A stretch of DNA of 43,753 nucleotides from Saprospiraceae bacterium (GCA_020630735.1 JAHDIP010000024.1:1-43753), one strand, 5' to 3'; positions 1-9,191 are shown, counted from the first letter of the stretch. Notes: generated by a model from the sequence alone, not told the origin. A program made the numbers and translations.

Positions 1-75
1 TGCTATTATTTGAATTGCTAGTATAGATAAGGCAAAGAAAAAACTTAAACAGATTGTTCGTTTTTTTTGTATCAT
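1..75 (-). CDS. 5' end of a secreted-protein gene (truncated by window edge)
   Basis: Reading leftwards from the ATG at 75-73, the frame stays open to the window edge and encodes 25 residues: MIQKKRT, then a long hydrophobic stretch (ICLSFFFALSILAIQIIA). This is a textbook signal peptide n- and h-region, so the product is probably exported or a lipoprotein. Nothing of the mature protein is visible and no function can be given. It is divergent from recA. Confidence 0.55.
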   Translation of the reverse strand, partial: MIQKKRTICLSFFFALSILAIQIIA

Positions 76-244
76 GATTCTTTATATTTTGTGACTCAAT
101 TACTACAAGTTACCTTCAAACGACATGAAAAGAAATCACAATATTTGTAAATCCCCAAATGTTTATTGAACAAATAATTACATAACTTTTTGGTTATCAA
201 ATGAATAGGTTTTATTTTTCCAATAATTTTAATAACAAAACGAC

Positions 245-266
245 TCCGTCTTCTTAGGAAGACGGA
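245..266. promoter_or_regulatory. Perfect 9-bp hairpin in the recA / secreted-gene divergent region
   Basis: TCCGTCTTC (245-253) pairs exactly with GAAGACGGA (258-266) around the loop TTAG. It is the only GC-rich patch in a very AT-rich spacer. On the minus strand it is followed by a T-rich stretch, so it could be a leader hairpin or attenuator of the leftward gene, or a stop for leftward read-through. On the plus strand no U-run follows. Confidence 0.4.
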
Positions 267-343
267 AGAAAAATCTGAAAAAACATTTTTTTGACACCAA
301 AAAAGTTATAAAACATTTTTTTTTAAAAATAATGATTACAAAG

Positions 344-375
344 TTTGTTTTAATTAAACATTTTGTTTAAATTTG
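344..375 (+). promoter_or_regulatory. recA promoter, Bacteroidota type
   Basis: TTTG (344-347), a 20-nt spacer and TAAATTTG (368-375) match the Bacteroidota primary sigma consensus TTTG-N19..21-TAnnTTTG. The transcript should start near 381, leaving a leader of about 60 nt before the recA ATG at 442. Confidence 0.7.
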
Positions 376-441
376 TATTATCAAAAAAACATTTATTGTT
401 TTTGTTTATCCTCATTTTGTACATTTTAAAATTTTAAGCTA

Positions 442-1533
442 ATGTCTAAAGATAAAGACGCTAAACTAAAAGCCTTATCCCTTACCGTTGATCGTTTGGA
501 AAAAACTTACGGAAAGGGTATTGTCATGAAGCTTGATGACAAACAAGTTGTAGAAGTAGAAACGATTTCTACTGGTTCTCTTAGCCTTGATATTGCTCTT
601 GGTGTAAATGGTTTACCAAAAGGACGTGTCGTTGAAATATATGGTCCTGAATCTTCTGGTAAAACAACCTTAGCAATACATGCAATTGCTGAATGTCAAA
701 AAAATGGTGGTATCGCTGCTTTTGTTGATGCTGAACACGCTTTCGATCGTTTTTATGCTGAAGCATTAGGTGTAGATACAGCTAATCTTTTGATCTCTCA
801 ACCTGATAATGGTGAGCAAGCATTAGAAATTGCCGAGAACTTAATCCGTTCTGGTGCGATTGATATTATTGTAATTGACTCTGTAGCAGCCTTAGTTCCT
901 CGTAGTGAAATAGAGGGCGAAATGGGAGATTCTAAAATGGGTTTACAAGCTCGTTTGATGTCTCAAGCCATGCGTAAATTGACATCTACTATTAGTAAAA
1001 CTGGATGTTGTTGTGTATTTATCAACCAACTTCGTGAAAAAATCGGAGTAATGTTTGGTAACCCTGAAACAACTACTGGTGGTAATGCTTTGAAGTTCTA
1101 TGCATCTGTCCGTTTAGATATTCGTAAAACGGGTTCTGCTATAAAAGATAAGGAAGGAAATATTGTCGGTAATCACGTAAAAGTGAAAGTTGTTAAAAAT
1201 AAATTGGCTCCTCCTTTCCGCATTGCATTATTTGATATCATGTACGGCGAAGGCATCTCTAAAACAGGCGAAATTGTCGATCTTGGTGTCGATCATGAAG
1301 TTATTAAGAAAAGTGGTGCTTGGTACAGCTATAATGATGCAAAAATTGCGCAGGGTAGAGAAGCTGCTAAAAAATTCTTTATGGACAATCCTGAAGTAGC
1401 TTTGGAAGTAGAACTCAAAATTAAAGCAGCTATCATGGGCACTGACGAAGAGGCAGAAGCTCCTGTAGAAGAGAAAAAAGCTAAAAAAGTTGATCTTGAA
1501 ATAGTCGATGGGAAAAATGGTAAAGCGAAATAA
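442..1533 (+). CDS. recA: Recombinase RecA
   Basis: ATP-dependent DNA strand-exchange filament protein of homologous recombination and SOS signalling, cytoplasmic. The 363-residue length is normal. The Walker A motif GPESSGKT lies at residues 68-75 and is followed by the DAEHAFD segment. The loop-1 region ([17 protein letters not shown]), the [16 protein letters not shown] segment and the loop-2 [12 protein letters not shown] are all intact. The C-terminal tail is acidic then lysine-rich, as usual. It is monocistronic, with its own promoter at 344-375 and a terminator right after it at 1625-1657. No intein or frameshift is present. Confidence 0.99.
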   Translation: MSKDKDAKLKALSLTVDRLEKTYGKGIVMKLDDKQVVEVETISTGSLSLDIALGVNGLPKGRVVEIYGPESSGKTTLAIHAIAECQKNGGIAAFVDAEHAFDRFYAEALGVDTANLLISQPDNGEQALEIAENLIRSGAIDIIVIDSVAALVPRSEIEGEMGDSKMGLQARLMSQAMRKLTSTISKTGCCCVFINQLREKIGVMFGNPETTTGGNALKFYASVRLDIRKTGSAIKDKEGNIVGNHVKVKVVKNKLAPPFRIALFDIMYGEGISKTGEIVDLGVDHEVIKKSGAWYSYNDAKIAQGREAAKKFFMDNPEVALEVELKIKAAIMGTDEEAEAPVEEKKAKKVDLEIVDGKNGKAK

Positions 1534-1624
1534 ATTGGTACAAAAGGTAGAAATACAAAAAAGTATGTTACTTTTACCATTACCATAACGCTTTTAACCG
1601 TTAAACCCCTCTCTATAAATATTG

Positions 1625-1657
1625 AAAAAGGGACTGCTATTGAGTAGTCCTTTTTTT
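1625..1657 (+). terminator. Rho-independent terminator of recA
   Basis: A 7-bp stem (1631-1637 with 1644-1650, one G-U pair) has a 6-nt loop and is flanked by an A-run upstream and seven Ts downstream. It lies between recA and the convergent GNAT gene and probably serves both. Confidence 0.8.
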
Positions 1658-1659
1658 GT

Positions 1660-2160
1660 TTAATTTTTTTTCTGAAAGAGATAAGTATTATCCTGCTGTT
1701 TTACTAATTCGAATCCATTTTTTTCTAATATCTTAATCGATGCTATATTGTCTTTATGACTCCAAGCCATTATTTTTTTGACTTCTGCATTTTTTCTTAT
1801 ACTCTCCACTAGCACTCTAACGATTTCTTTTCCTAATCCTTGTCCCCAATATTTAGCCCCAATAGAATAACCTATTTCGCATTCTCCTTCTTTATCTTTA
1901 TAAAACCTGTACATCACACTACCAATAAGTTCATTCTTATCTTTCAGATCTATTCCTTTTCTTATTGTCGTTTTATTTTTCTCCTTTAATTCTTGATTGC
2001 TGATAAATGATTTGGCATCTTCGATACACTCCATTACTTTACTTCCTCTATATTTCATCGCTATTTTATCAGAATAAATTTCAAATAACTTATTCGCATC
2101 TTTCTCTATCAATCTCCTAAATACTATCTTATTTGATAAACTGTTTTTTTCTAAATCCAT
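1660..2160 (-). CDS. GNAT family N-acetyltransferase (RimJ/RimL-like)
   Basis: A 166-residue protein with the acetyl-CoA-binding fold of the RimJ/RimL branch. The N-terminal strand IVFRRLIEKDANKLFEIYSD, the central EIGYSIGAKYWGQGLGKEIV (Q/R-x-x-G-x-G/A acetyl-CoA loop) and the C-terminal NIASIKILEKNGFE segment are all characteristic. Members acetylate ribosomal-protein N-termini, antibiotics or small amines; the substrate here cannot be inferred. The gene lies 51 bp downstream of the glycosidase gene on the same strand and converges on recA. It is complete. Confidence 0.85.
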   Translation of the reverse strand: MDLEKNSLSNKIVFRRLIEKDANKLFEIYSDKIAMKYRGSKVMECIEDAKSFISNQELKEKNKTTIRKGIDLKDKNELIGSVMYRFYKDKEGECEIGYSIGAKYWGQGLGKEIVRVLVESIRKNAEVKKIMAWSHKDNIASIKILEKNGFELVKQQDNTYLFQKKN

Positions 2161-2211
2161 TTTTCTAATTCATAAAATTAAAAAATAATGCTCATGTGCA
2201 AAAAGACATCA

Positions 2212-4221
2212 TCATTCTAGCTCAAGCAATAATAAGTGAGCTGCTGTCCAACTAAAGTGATTTGCATTCAATCCTTTTCCTGTTATTGGATGATAGTTTT
2301 CTCGTAAAGGCAAGTCACTATCCAGAATGCCCTCAGCATGTTGCAATAATTTTGTTTTCATCTTTTCGGACAAATTATCATAACCATAATACTCTAATCC
2401 TTTTATAGCAAAATATACTTGGTCTAACCAAACAGGACCTCGCCAATAACCTTTTTCTGGATCAAATTTAGGGTGGTTGGCTACTAAAGTAGGAAAGGGA
2501 ACAAAGGTATTAAATTCATCTTTGGCTTCTATACTTTTTTTCAACTGTACAGCTTGTTCTTCTGTTGCAATACTCGACCATAACATGGTCCATGCTTCTG
2601 GACCTTTTACTTTTACATGCTCGTTCTTTTCAATATTTACATCATAAAAATATCCTGCTTTATCGTTATAAAAATGTGATTGCATTTTCTTTCTCAACAC
2701 TATTGCAGCACTATCCAACTCAGATGATCGATCATTATTTCCTAATACTGTATTTATTTTAGAAAGGAATATTTTCTCTGCGTACAAGTAAGCATTCAAG
2801 TCAACCGATTCTTGATTTAAAGACCAAGCAACGGCATTGTTTTGTAGAATTGTCGCACTATCAAATCGGACAGCATTATCCATTCCACTTTCCCAACCTG
2901 CCGCAACACGAGTACCATCAGTAGAGCCATATTCACACAAACCATTTTGGTTATGGTCACGGTATTTATACCACCATTCGTGATAACGCTCAAGTTTATC
3001 ATTGAACTCCTTTAAAAAGTCTTTGTCTTTTGTTTCTTGATAAATTTCCCAAATTGCCCAAGCAGCTAATGGCGGTTTGGTGTCTCTCCAATTATGTTGC
3101 TCAATACTTGTATCTCTAAAAACACAATCTGCAATCATACCATATTTATCTTGATAAACAAACATGGTACGCATTTGGTCTTTGGCCAACTCAGGATTAA
3201 ATCGAACCAATGCAACGGCATGTTTCCACGAATCCCAAGACCAAAAACCATGGAACCATTTTCGAGAATAAGAAGGGAATAAACCATCGTATTGAAGTTC
3301 TCCTGCTGCTGACCTCCAGTTATTGTTTAAGGTATTCAAACATTTAACGATCAAACGTTGACTCGATGTAGTTTGATCTTTTTGGAGTAATTGGGTTAAA
3401 TAATTATTCCACCGCTTGCTATTATTTTCAAAACTTCCCTCAACAGCACTAGCAAAAACACCCTCAACTATTTCGAGTTCTCTAATCAACTCTTCTTCCT
3501 CAAAAACAACAGACTGACTTTGTTGAAAAGTAATTTTTTGACCTGCTTCAATTTCTCTATCAAATGCAAAAGAATACGATTGACCAATTATATCTACTTT
3601 AGGTTTATCAAAGTTAGAAAACTGTAAAAACGCATAAGAATCATTATTAGGCAACTTAAAAGAAATACCGTTTTCTTCGAGCAAACTTTCTACCCCATCC
3701 AACCAATACTCACCTTGCCACTCAATCGTTAATCGTTCCTTTTGTTCTGAAGTATTAATGAGTATTACATCAATTAAAGCCGTTCGACTTGTCACAAAAA
3801 TCAAATTCATTTTTAGTATTAACCCTGTCCACGTGTATGTTTGAGTTAACTTTCCAGGTAAATAATGAATTTCTTTTTGGGCATCTTTAAAGTCGTATTT
3901 CTTATTCTTCGTTTTAAGATTAATTTTTGCCAATGTTTTGGCCAACCAAAGACCATTATCTTGAGTCATTATGAAAGGACCAACAAAACTTCCATAATAA
4001 GGTAGGGTATCTGGAAGGCTGTAACTATGCCAAGACCCTAAATCAGAAAAACTAAATACGGTTCTATCCTTAACTTTTTTAGGAATTCCACGTACATTCA
4101 GTACATCCTTATAGTTCTCTTGCTGGTAATTCATTTGCTCTTCTTCTTTTTTACCGCAAGTCCCCAAAAGACAACCCACGAATAAAAGAATGATAATATT
4201 TCTTATTCTAAATTGTAGCAT
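2212..4221 (-). CDS. Lipoprotein glycoside hydrolase, GH63 / YgjK-like
   Basis: A 669-residue exported protein. It begins with a hydrophobic signal and a lipobox-like LLGTC (Cys about 22), so it is probably a membrane-anchored lipoprotein. The C-terminal two thirds carry motifs of the (alpha/alpha)6-barrel GH63/MGH1-like glycosidases, as in E. coli YgjK: FHGFWSWDSWKHAVALVRFNPELA, GWESGMDNAVRFD (likely containing the catalytic acid) and KGYWRGPVWLDQVYFAI. The family hydrolyses alpha-glucosidic or related linkages of oligosaccharides or compatible solutes; the substrate is not determinable. The N-terminal half is beta-rich, as in YgjK. It is divergent from the OmpA-like gene, with only 73 bp between them. 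Confidence 0.8.
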   Translation of the reverse strand: MLQFRIRNIIILLFVGCLLGTCGKKEEEQMNYQQENYKDVLNVRGIPKKVKDRTVFSFSDLGSWHSYSLPDTLPYYGSFVGPFIMTQDNGLWLAKTLAKINLKTKNKKYDFKDAQKEIHYLPGKLTQTYTWTGLILKMNLIFVTSRTALIDVILINTSEQKERLTIEWQGEYWLDGVESLLEENGISFKLPNNDSYAFLQFSNFDKPKVDIIGQSYSFAFDREIEAGQKITFQQSQSVVFEEEELIRELEIVEGVFASAVEGSFENNSKRWNNYLTQLLQKDQTTSSQRLIVKCLNTLNNNWRSAAGELQYDGLFPSYSRKWFHGFWSWDSWKHAVALVRFNPELAKDQMRTMFVYQDKYGMIADCVFRDTSIEQHNWRDTKPPLAAWAIWEIYQETKDKDFLKEFNDKLERYHEWWYKYRDHNQNGLCEYGSTDGTRVAAGWESGMDNAVRFDSATILQNNAVAWSLNQESVDLNAYLYAEKIFLSKINTVLGNNDRSSELDSAAIVLRKKMQSHFYNDKAGYFYDVNIEKNEHVKVKGPEAWTMLWSSIATEEQAVQLKKSIEAKDEFNTFVPFPTLVANHPKFDPEKGYWRGPVWLDQVYFAIKGLEYYGYDNLSEKMKTKLLQHAEGILDSDLPLRENYHPITGKGLNANHFSWTAAHLLLLELE

Positions 4222-4243
4222 TATAAAAATTAATATATTTTTG
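4212..4243 (+). promoter_or_regulatory. Promoter of the PD40-OmpA gene
   Basis: ATTG (4212-4215), a 20-nt spacer and TATTTTTG (4236-4243), a full match to the TAnnTTTG element. The -33 part overlaps the first codons of the divergent glycosidase gene. The predicted start near 4250 leaves a leader of about 45 nt before 4295. Confidence 0.55.
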
Positions 4244-4294
4244 GGTCTTCAAATTATGATTTTATCCTTTTGGTCTAGAAACTGATACAAACTA

Positions 4295-5965
4295 ATGAAA
4301 TTATTAAACACTATACTTCTATTTTCTATTTTATTGTTGATAAATAGTCCTCTTGTGGGTCAAGAAAAAAAATTGACAGTAGAAAAATTAAATTGGCAAA
4401 TTAATACGCCAAATTATGACGAAATATCGCCTGTTCTTTCTATTGATGGAAAAACGATGTATTATACAAGAGTAGGTTCTCCTGATTTCGACAAAACACT
4501 AATCGAAATGGGAGAAGATATTTCTCAGAATATGCCTCCTCAAGAATATAAATCGCACCTTCAAAAAATATTTTCTCGTCTTGCACAGCGGTCTGTCAAC
4601 TCTCCTGTACAGTCTGGTTTCAATCAAGATATTTGGGTGGCGGAGTGTGACCTAGGTATTTTTGATAAAGTACAGCACCCTAGTTATCCACTCAATAATG
4701 CCATGCCGAATAGTATCTGCTCACTTACTCCGGCAAGCAATGAACTAATTGTCATTAATCAGTTTGGAGAAGGTGGAGGTATGCAAGCAGGTTTTTCATT
4801 AGTTCGGCGCCAGTCTGATGGACGCTGGTCTTTTCCCGAATCTATTCAAGTAGAAGATTTTTACACAACAGGTCCTGATGTAAGTCTTACAATGAGCAAT
4901 GACGGAAAGGTAATTATCATGTCTTTAAAACGGCGTGATTCTCGAGGTGGAAATGATTTATATATTTCCTATCGCCAAGGAAAATATAATTGGACTAGAC
5001 CTCAAAATATGGGAAGCAAAATCAACTCTAGTGCTCGAGATATTACACCTTATTTATCTGAAGATAATCAAGCTTTATTTTTTGCTTCAAACCGAACTGG
5101 ATCTATTGGTGGTACTGATATTTATGTAGCTGAACGCTTAGGAGAATCATGGACAGACTGGACTTACCCACAACGGTTTAATACACCTGTCAATTCTGTT
5201 TACGATGATAGTAAACCATATTTTAATGCTACTACTGGCTTTATGTATTTCACCTCTAAACGAGATGGCTCTAGTGATATTTTCCGCTCTAAATTATCAC
5301 CTCCCAATCCTATTACTGTAACTATACGAGGTAAAATTGTAGATTCTAAAACGAATAAACCTATAGGTGGAAACATACTAGTCGGTACAGGCGATGAAGC
5401 ACCTAATAAAGTAATTTATGTGTCAGATGATGGTTCTTATGAGCTAAATATTCCGAAAGGTGTGCGGCTAACTTTACAGCCAGAAAGTCCTGGTTATGAT
5501 GGTAGAAACCAAAAAGTACACTTCGAAAAAACATATGTTTATTACAAGGATTATAATGTCAACTTACTGCTTGATCCTTTGGAAGTAGGGAGCAAAATAG
5601 AATTGGATCCGATTTATTTTGAGCGTTCAAAGCCTACTATCTTGAGTCAATCATTTGCGGTATTAGATAAGCTTGCGATTTTTTTAAAAGAAAACTACAA
5701 TATTGCTATTCGAATAGAAGGTCATACTGATGATCAAGGAGAAGAATCTTCTTTAATGAAATTATCAGAAGATAGAGCTGCTGCTGTTAAAGAATATTTA
5801 GTTTACAAAAAATTCATCAATCCTCTTCGTATCGAAACAATTGGTTTTGGAGGTACTGTGCCTGCAGTCGATAATACTTCCGAAAATACACGTAGTAAAA
5901 ACCGTCGTGTAGAAGTACAGATTGTTAAAGTTACCAAACTTTATGACGATGGCATTTCTGAATAG
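4295..5965 (+). CDS. PD40 beta-propeller / OmpA-domain outer-membrane protein
   Basis: A 556-residue envelope protein with a signal peptide (cleavage after about residue 22, SPLVG|Q). WD40-like PD40 repeats follow, seen as SPVLSIDGKTMYYTR, DVSLTMSNDGKVIIMSLKR, DITPYLSEDNQALFFASNR and DSKPYFNATTGFMYFTSKR. Then comes a carboxypeptidase-regulatory-like fold (about 340-400: RGKIVDSKTNKPIGG, DDGSYELNIPKG). A C-terminal OmpA domain (about 435-550) has the peptidoglycan-binding EGHTDDQG and RSKNRRVEV motifs. This domain order is common in Bacteroidota, including T9SS/gliding accessory proteins such as the PorE type, but a specific role is not shown. It probably anchors the outer membrane to peptidoglycan. 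Confidence 0.85.
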   Translation: MKLLNTILLFSILLLINSPLVGQEKKLTVEKLNWQINTPNYDEISPVLSIDGKTMYYTRVGSPDFDKTLIEMGEDISQNMPPQEYKSHLQKIFSRLAQRSVNSPVQSGFNQDIWVAECDLGIFDKVQHPSYPLNNAMPNSICSLTPASNELIVINQFGEGGGMQAGFSLVRRQSDGRWSFPESIQVEDFYTTGPDVSLTMSNDGKVIIMSLKRRDSRGGNDLYISYRQGKYNWTRPQNMGSKINSSARDITPYLSEDNQALFFASNRTGSIGGTDIYVAERLGESWTDWTYPQRFNTPVNSVYDDSKPYFNATTGFMYFTSKRDGSSDIFRSKLSPPNPITVTIRGKIVDSKTNKPIGGNILVGTGDEAPNKVIYVSDDGSYELNIPKGVRLTLQPESPGYDGRNQKVHFEKTYVYYKDYNVNLLLDPLEVGSKIELDPIYFERSKPTILSQSFAVLDKLAIFLKENYNIAIRIEGHTDDQGEESSLMKLSEDRAAAVKEYLVYKKFINPLRIETIGFGGTVPAVDNTSENTRSKNRRVEVQIVKVTKLYDDGISE

Positions 5966-6152
5966 ATTTGTTTCTCTGTTATCGGATCATCATTTGTAGT
6001 TTTTGATTGATTATCAGTTACTTTAATCGTTTGGCAATCCGAAAACTACTTTGTTTGCTGTATATATTAAAAAGCCAACAAACATATTAAGTAATGGTCA
6101 TATCCCACAAGTCTACTTTTTTTTCTACCTTCGAGTAGAAATTAAACAACTT

Positions 6153-6812
6153 ATGCTTAGGACTATTGCTCATATTTTTTCAATTGTTTTTCACCCATTG
6201 TTGATGCTTACCTATATGTTGATCATTTTGCTATTGGTCAACCCTTATCTATTTGGTGTGCACGATATCAAAGATATGAGCCCATTAATTCTTATAGTTT
6301 TCATGTCTACCTTTATCATTCCATTATTTGCTGTGGTTATGATGAAATTTTTGGGTTTTGTTGATTCGCTCGAAATGCAAACACGGCAAGAGCGCATTGG
6401 ACCTTATATCGCTACAGGTATTTTTTACCTCTGGATGTTTATCAATCTATATTATAATCCGAATATACCTATCGCTTACAAATCCTTTGTTCTTGGCGCA
6501 ACAATTGCTTTATTTCTTGCCTTCTTCATAAATATCTTTTCGAAAATAAGTTTGCATGCAGTTGGTATGGGTGGTCTCATCGCAATGATCGTTATTACGA
6601 TGTTATTATTTAGTTATGGTACCTTCAACTTATCATTAGGAAGCAGTACTTATATTTTGAGTATGAATCTTGTATTGATGATGGGTTTGCTACTTTCTGG
6701 AGTTGTCTGTACCGCTCGTTTAGTATTAGATGCTCATAATTTACAAGATTTATATGGTGGCTTTATCGTTGGTTTTGGTGCTCAATTTATAGCACTTAAG
6801 TTTTTACTCTAA
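6153..6812 (+). CDS. PAP2-like integral membrane protein, divergent
   Basis: A 219-residue polytopic membrane protein (about six hydrophobic segments). I start it at 6153 (MLRTIAHIFSIVFHP), not at the upstream ATG at 6051, because a promoter-like TACCTTCG lies at 6126-6133 and the extra 34 residues look untranslated. The C-terminal TARLVLDAHNLQDLYGGFIVGF resembles the third PAP2 phosphatase motif, with its conserved His and Asp. SLHAVGMGG resembles the second motif with the Ser-Gly-His altered. Family members dephosphorylate lipid pyrophosphates or phosphatidates, but the altered second motif leaves activity uncertain. Its 3' end overlaps the opposite-strand gene by 9 bp. Confidence 0.65.
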   Translation: MLRTIAHIFSIVFHPLLMLTYMLIILLLVNPYLFGVHDIKDMSPLILIVFMSTFIIPLFAVVMMKFLGFVDSLEMQTRQERIGPYIATGIFYLWMFINLYYNPNIPIAYKSFVLGATIALFLAFFINIFSKISLHAVGMGGLIAMIVITMLLFSYGTFNLSLGSSTYILSMNLVLMMGLLLSGVVCTARLVLDAHNLQDLYGGFIVGFGAQFIALKFLL

Positions 6813-7211
6813 CTCCTTTTTTACCATAGTATTATTCAAGAATATAAATGCACTTATCAAAATAGTATAAACAAAGAGATTGAAGCCTCCTATAACACAT
6901 ATATCTTCAATCGTATAACCAGTTTGTCTAATATTCATAACCATATTATAGGCAATAAGACTCCAACCCATAAAAATCAAACTGTTTAATACCAACGCTA
7001 GTATTCTACTCCAGCTCTTTTGAAAAAGTAAACCTACACTACAAATTAAAAACCCAAAAGCAGCTGAAAAAATTGAAAATAATATCAATAGTTCCATTTG
7101 ATTATTCATTGATACATTCTCAAATACAGAGAAAAATACCATTACAAAAAATAAGCTTACTGTCACTAGTAATATACCTAAAATCCTAAGCAAAGAAATA
7201 TTGTTTTTCAT
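6804..7211 (-). CDS. Small four-helix membrane protein, unknown function
   Basis: A 135-residue protein with about four hydrophobic segments (near 8-30, 40-62, 70-92 and 105-128). I recognise no family. It is convergent with the PAP2-like gene (9-bp tail overlap) and divergent from dapD, 54 bp away. The coding potential is believable because the ORF fills the gap exactly and is uniformly hydrophobic, with charged loops between segments. Confidence 0.55.
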   Translation of the reverse strand: MKNNISLLRILGILLVTVSLFFVMVFFSVFENVSMNNQMELLILFSIFSAAFGFLICSVGLLFQKSWSRILALVLNSLIFMGWSLIAYNMVMNIRQTGYTIEDICVIGGFNLFVYTILISAFIFLNNTMVKKELE

Positions 7212-7217
7212 TCTTTC

Positions 7218-7247
7218 TTGTTTCGTCTGAATAGATTTTTAATTTTG
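7218..7247 (+). promoter_or_regulatory. dapD promoter
   Basis: TTG (7218-7220), a 19-nt spacer and TAATTTTG (7240-7247), matching the Bacteroidota consensus. The dapD ATG is at 7266, so the leader is very short, about 12-15 nt. Confidence 0.6.
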
Positions 7248-7265
7248 TAGCAAAATCTACAATTT

Positions 7266-8084
7266 ATGACAAATTTACAAGAAGCAATAGAACAAGCTTG
7301 GGCAAATAGAGATTTGCTAAAAGAAACAACTACTCAAGAAAGTATTAGAGCAGTACTCAGTATGCTCGATAGAGGAGAACTACGAGTAGCAGAACCAACC
7401 CTCGATGGTGATTGGAAAGTAAATGAATGGGTAAAAAAAGCCGTCGTACTATATTTTCCTATTCAACAAATGCAAACTATCGAAGTGGGCCCTTTTGAGT
7501 TTCACGACAAAATTCCTTTGAAAAAAGGATACAGTGAACTTGGCGTTCGAGTAGTCCCACACGCTATTGCTCGCCATGGTGCTTTTTTAGAAAAGGGAGT
7601 AATTATGATGCCAAGTTATGTCAATGTTGGTGCATGGGTTGGCAGTGGTACGATGGTCGATACTTGGGCTACTGTAGGTTCTTGTGCTCAAATTGGTCGA
7701 AATGTACACCTCAGTGGCGGCGTTGGTATAGGTGGTGTTCTCGAACCGCTACAAGCAACCCCAACAATTATTGAAGATGACTGCTTTATTGGTTCTCGAT
7801 GCATTATAGTTGAAGGTGTTAAAATAGGGCGAGAAGCAGTGCTTGGTGCTAATGTTGTCTTGACAAAGTCTACTCACATCATAGATGTCACTGGCGATGA
7901 ACCTATTACCTATAAAGGACATGTTCCTCCTCGTTCAGTCGTTATTCCTGGTACGTATAGCAAAAAATTTCCAGCAGGAGAATACCAAGTTGCTTGTGCA
8001 TTAATTATCGGACAACGAAAAGAAAGTACCGATAAAAAAGTATCATTAAATGATGCCTTAAGAACGCATAGTGTGGCTGTATAA
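7266..8084 (+). CDS. dapD: 2,3,4,5-tetrahydropyridine-2,6-dicarboxylate N-succinyltransferase
   Basis: Transfers succinyl from succinyl-CoA to tetrahydrodipicolinate in the succinylase branch of lysine / meso-diaminopimelate synthesis; cytoplasmic trimer. The 272-residue length is typical. An N-terminal helical part is followed by a left-handed hexapeptide-repeat beta-helix (about 100-215), with YVNVGAWVGSGTMVDTWATVGSCAQIG and GVGIGGVLEP. The closing VIPGTYSKKFPAGEYQVACALI is diagnostic of DapD. It stands alone, with its own promoter and a shared terminator. Confidence 0.97.
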   Translation: MTNLQEAIEQAWANRDLLKETTTQESIRAVLSMLDRGELRVAEPTLDGDWKVNEWVKKAVVLYFPIQQMQTIEVGPFEFHDKIPLKKGYSELGVRVVPHAIARHGAFLEKGVIMMPSYVNVGAWVGSGTMVDTWATVGSCAQIGRNVHLSGGVGIGGVLEPLQATPTIIEDDCFIGSRCIIVEGVKIGREAVLGANVVLTKSTHIIDVTGDEPITYKGHVPPRSVVIPGTYSKKFPAGEYQVACALIIGQRKESTDKKVSLNDALRTHSVAV

Positions 8085-8091
8085 ATAACAA

Positions 8092-8125
8092 AAACATGTC
8101 ATCTCTATTTTGAGATGACATGTTT
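8092..8125. terminator. Bidirectional terminator between dapD and pirin gene
   Basis: A perfect 14-bp stem (8092-8105 with 8112-8125) with a 6-nt loop. A/T tails on both sides suit termination of both convergent genes. Confidence 0.85.
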
Positions 8126-8148
8126 AAATATCCATGTCTTTATACAAT

Positions 8149-9120
8149 TTATTTATTCACCAAATCAGGATTACCCATTTTCCCTGAACGGTAATTTTGC
8201 ATACACTGTCTGATCTGTTCTTCTGTATTCATAACAAAAGGACCATAAGAGTAGACTACTTCATCCAAGGGTTGACCACCTAGTACCAAAAACTCTGCCT
8301 CACACTCTGCATAAATATTTATTAAGTTTTCACCTCTTTGGTAAAGTGCTACCTGATTTTTTTTCAGTTCTCTACCGCCTTCTACTTCTACCGAACCATC
8401 AATCATATAAACAAATGCATTATGACTTGTAACAGTAGGAATATCTACTCGTGAGTCATTATTCATTTTTACATGATAATAAAATGCTGGTGTCAATAAT
8501 TCAATGCTTGATTTCGCATCACCCAATTCTCCCAAAACAACTTTTATCGAATAATCTTTTGTCTCTATTGTATCCATATGTTCCTCTCGATGTACTGTCG
8601 TTGTAGGATCCATAAATTTATACTTAGATGGAGTGTTTAACCAAATTTGGAAACCATGGTAAAAACCACCTTCATCATATAATTTCTTTCCAGACTCTTC
8701 CATGTGTATAGCACCTTTACCAGAGTTAAACATCATAAAGTCTCCTTTTCCAATTTGGAAATCATAATCGAGACTGTCTTTATGGTGTCCTGTTCCTTCT
8801 AGGAAATAAGTAGTCGGTGTTACACCAGCATGTGGGTGCGCATCTACTCGAAGTGGGTCGCTTCCAGCTTCTACATTAACTGGACCAAATTCATCAAATA
8901 AAACATAAGGCGAAACATGATCTGTATGACCACCAGCAAAAGCACGAATCACCGGCAATGTTCCTACATTTACCCGATCTGAATTAAGAATACGATATAT
9001 TTTTCTGCTAGAATTTTCATGATACATTCCAGAGTTAGCTACTATTAAAGGATTATTTGCAATAGATAATCCAAGTATAGCAGAGCCTTTTATGAATTTA
9101 CGTCTTTTCATTTCTTCCAT
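8149..9120 (-). CDS. Pirin family protein with twin-arginine signal
   Basis: A 323-residue protein from the ATG at 9120 (MEEMKRRKFIKGSAILG); the longer frame from 9177 adds an unlikely leader. RRKFIKG followed by a hydrophobic stretch is a Tat-type export signal, unusual for pirins, which are mostly cytoplasmic. The bicupin N-domain keeps the metal ligands: DAHPHAG (two His), the GTGHHKDS His and the final Glu in AIHMEE. Pirins include quercetinases and redox-sensing iron proteins; which activity applies here is unknown. It is divergent from the thioredoxin gene and convergent with dapD. Confidence 0.85.
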   Translation of the reverse strand: MEEMKRRKFIKGSAILGLSIANNPLIVANSGMYHENSSRKIYRILNSDRVNVGTLPVIRAFAGGHTDHVSPYVLFDEFGPVNVEAGSDPLRVDAHPHAGVTPTTYFLEGTGHHKDSLDYDFQIGKGDFMMFNSGKGAIHMEESGKKLYDEGGFYHGFQIWLNTPSKYKFMDPTTTVHREEHMDTIETKDYSIKVVLGELGDAKSSIELLTPAFYYHVKMNNDSRVDIPTVTSHNAFVYMIDGSVEVEGGRELKKNQVALYQRGENLINIYAECEAEFLVLGGQPLDEVVYSYGPFVMNTEEQIRQCMQNYRSGKMGNPDLVNK

Positions 9121-9191
9121 TTTTCTTTTTTTCAAGTTACACTTTTTTACAGTAAAATAACAAGTGCAAAGGCTCATTTGTTTAGTCGTGC

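Larger units (their letters stand above)
76..441. other. 366-bp divergent intergenic region upstream of recA
   Basis: This gene-free stretch separates the leftward secreted-protein gene from recA. It holds a strong recA promoter (344-375) and a hairpin (245-266). It is very AT-rich with several A and T runs. I see no ORF and no recognisable LexA box; SOS operators of Bacteroidota are not well enough conserved to call by eye. Confidence 0.6.

Noticed and set aside
1329-1586. 85-residue minus-strand frame over the recA 3' end
   Set aside because: Antisense shadow of the RecA C-terminal Lys/Glu-rich tail; no promoter or family.
3826-3837. CCACGTG inside the GH63-like gene as a fourth parS site
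   Set aside because: Only the 7-bp core matches; the flanking half-site bases (TGT before, GTATG after) do not follow TGTTCCACGTGGAACA.
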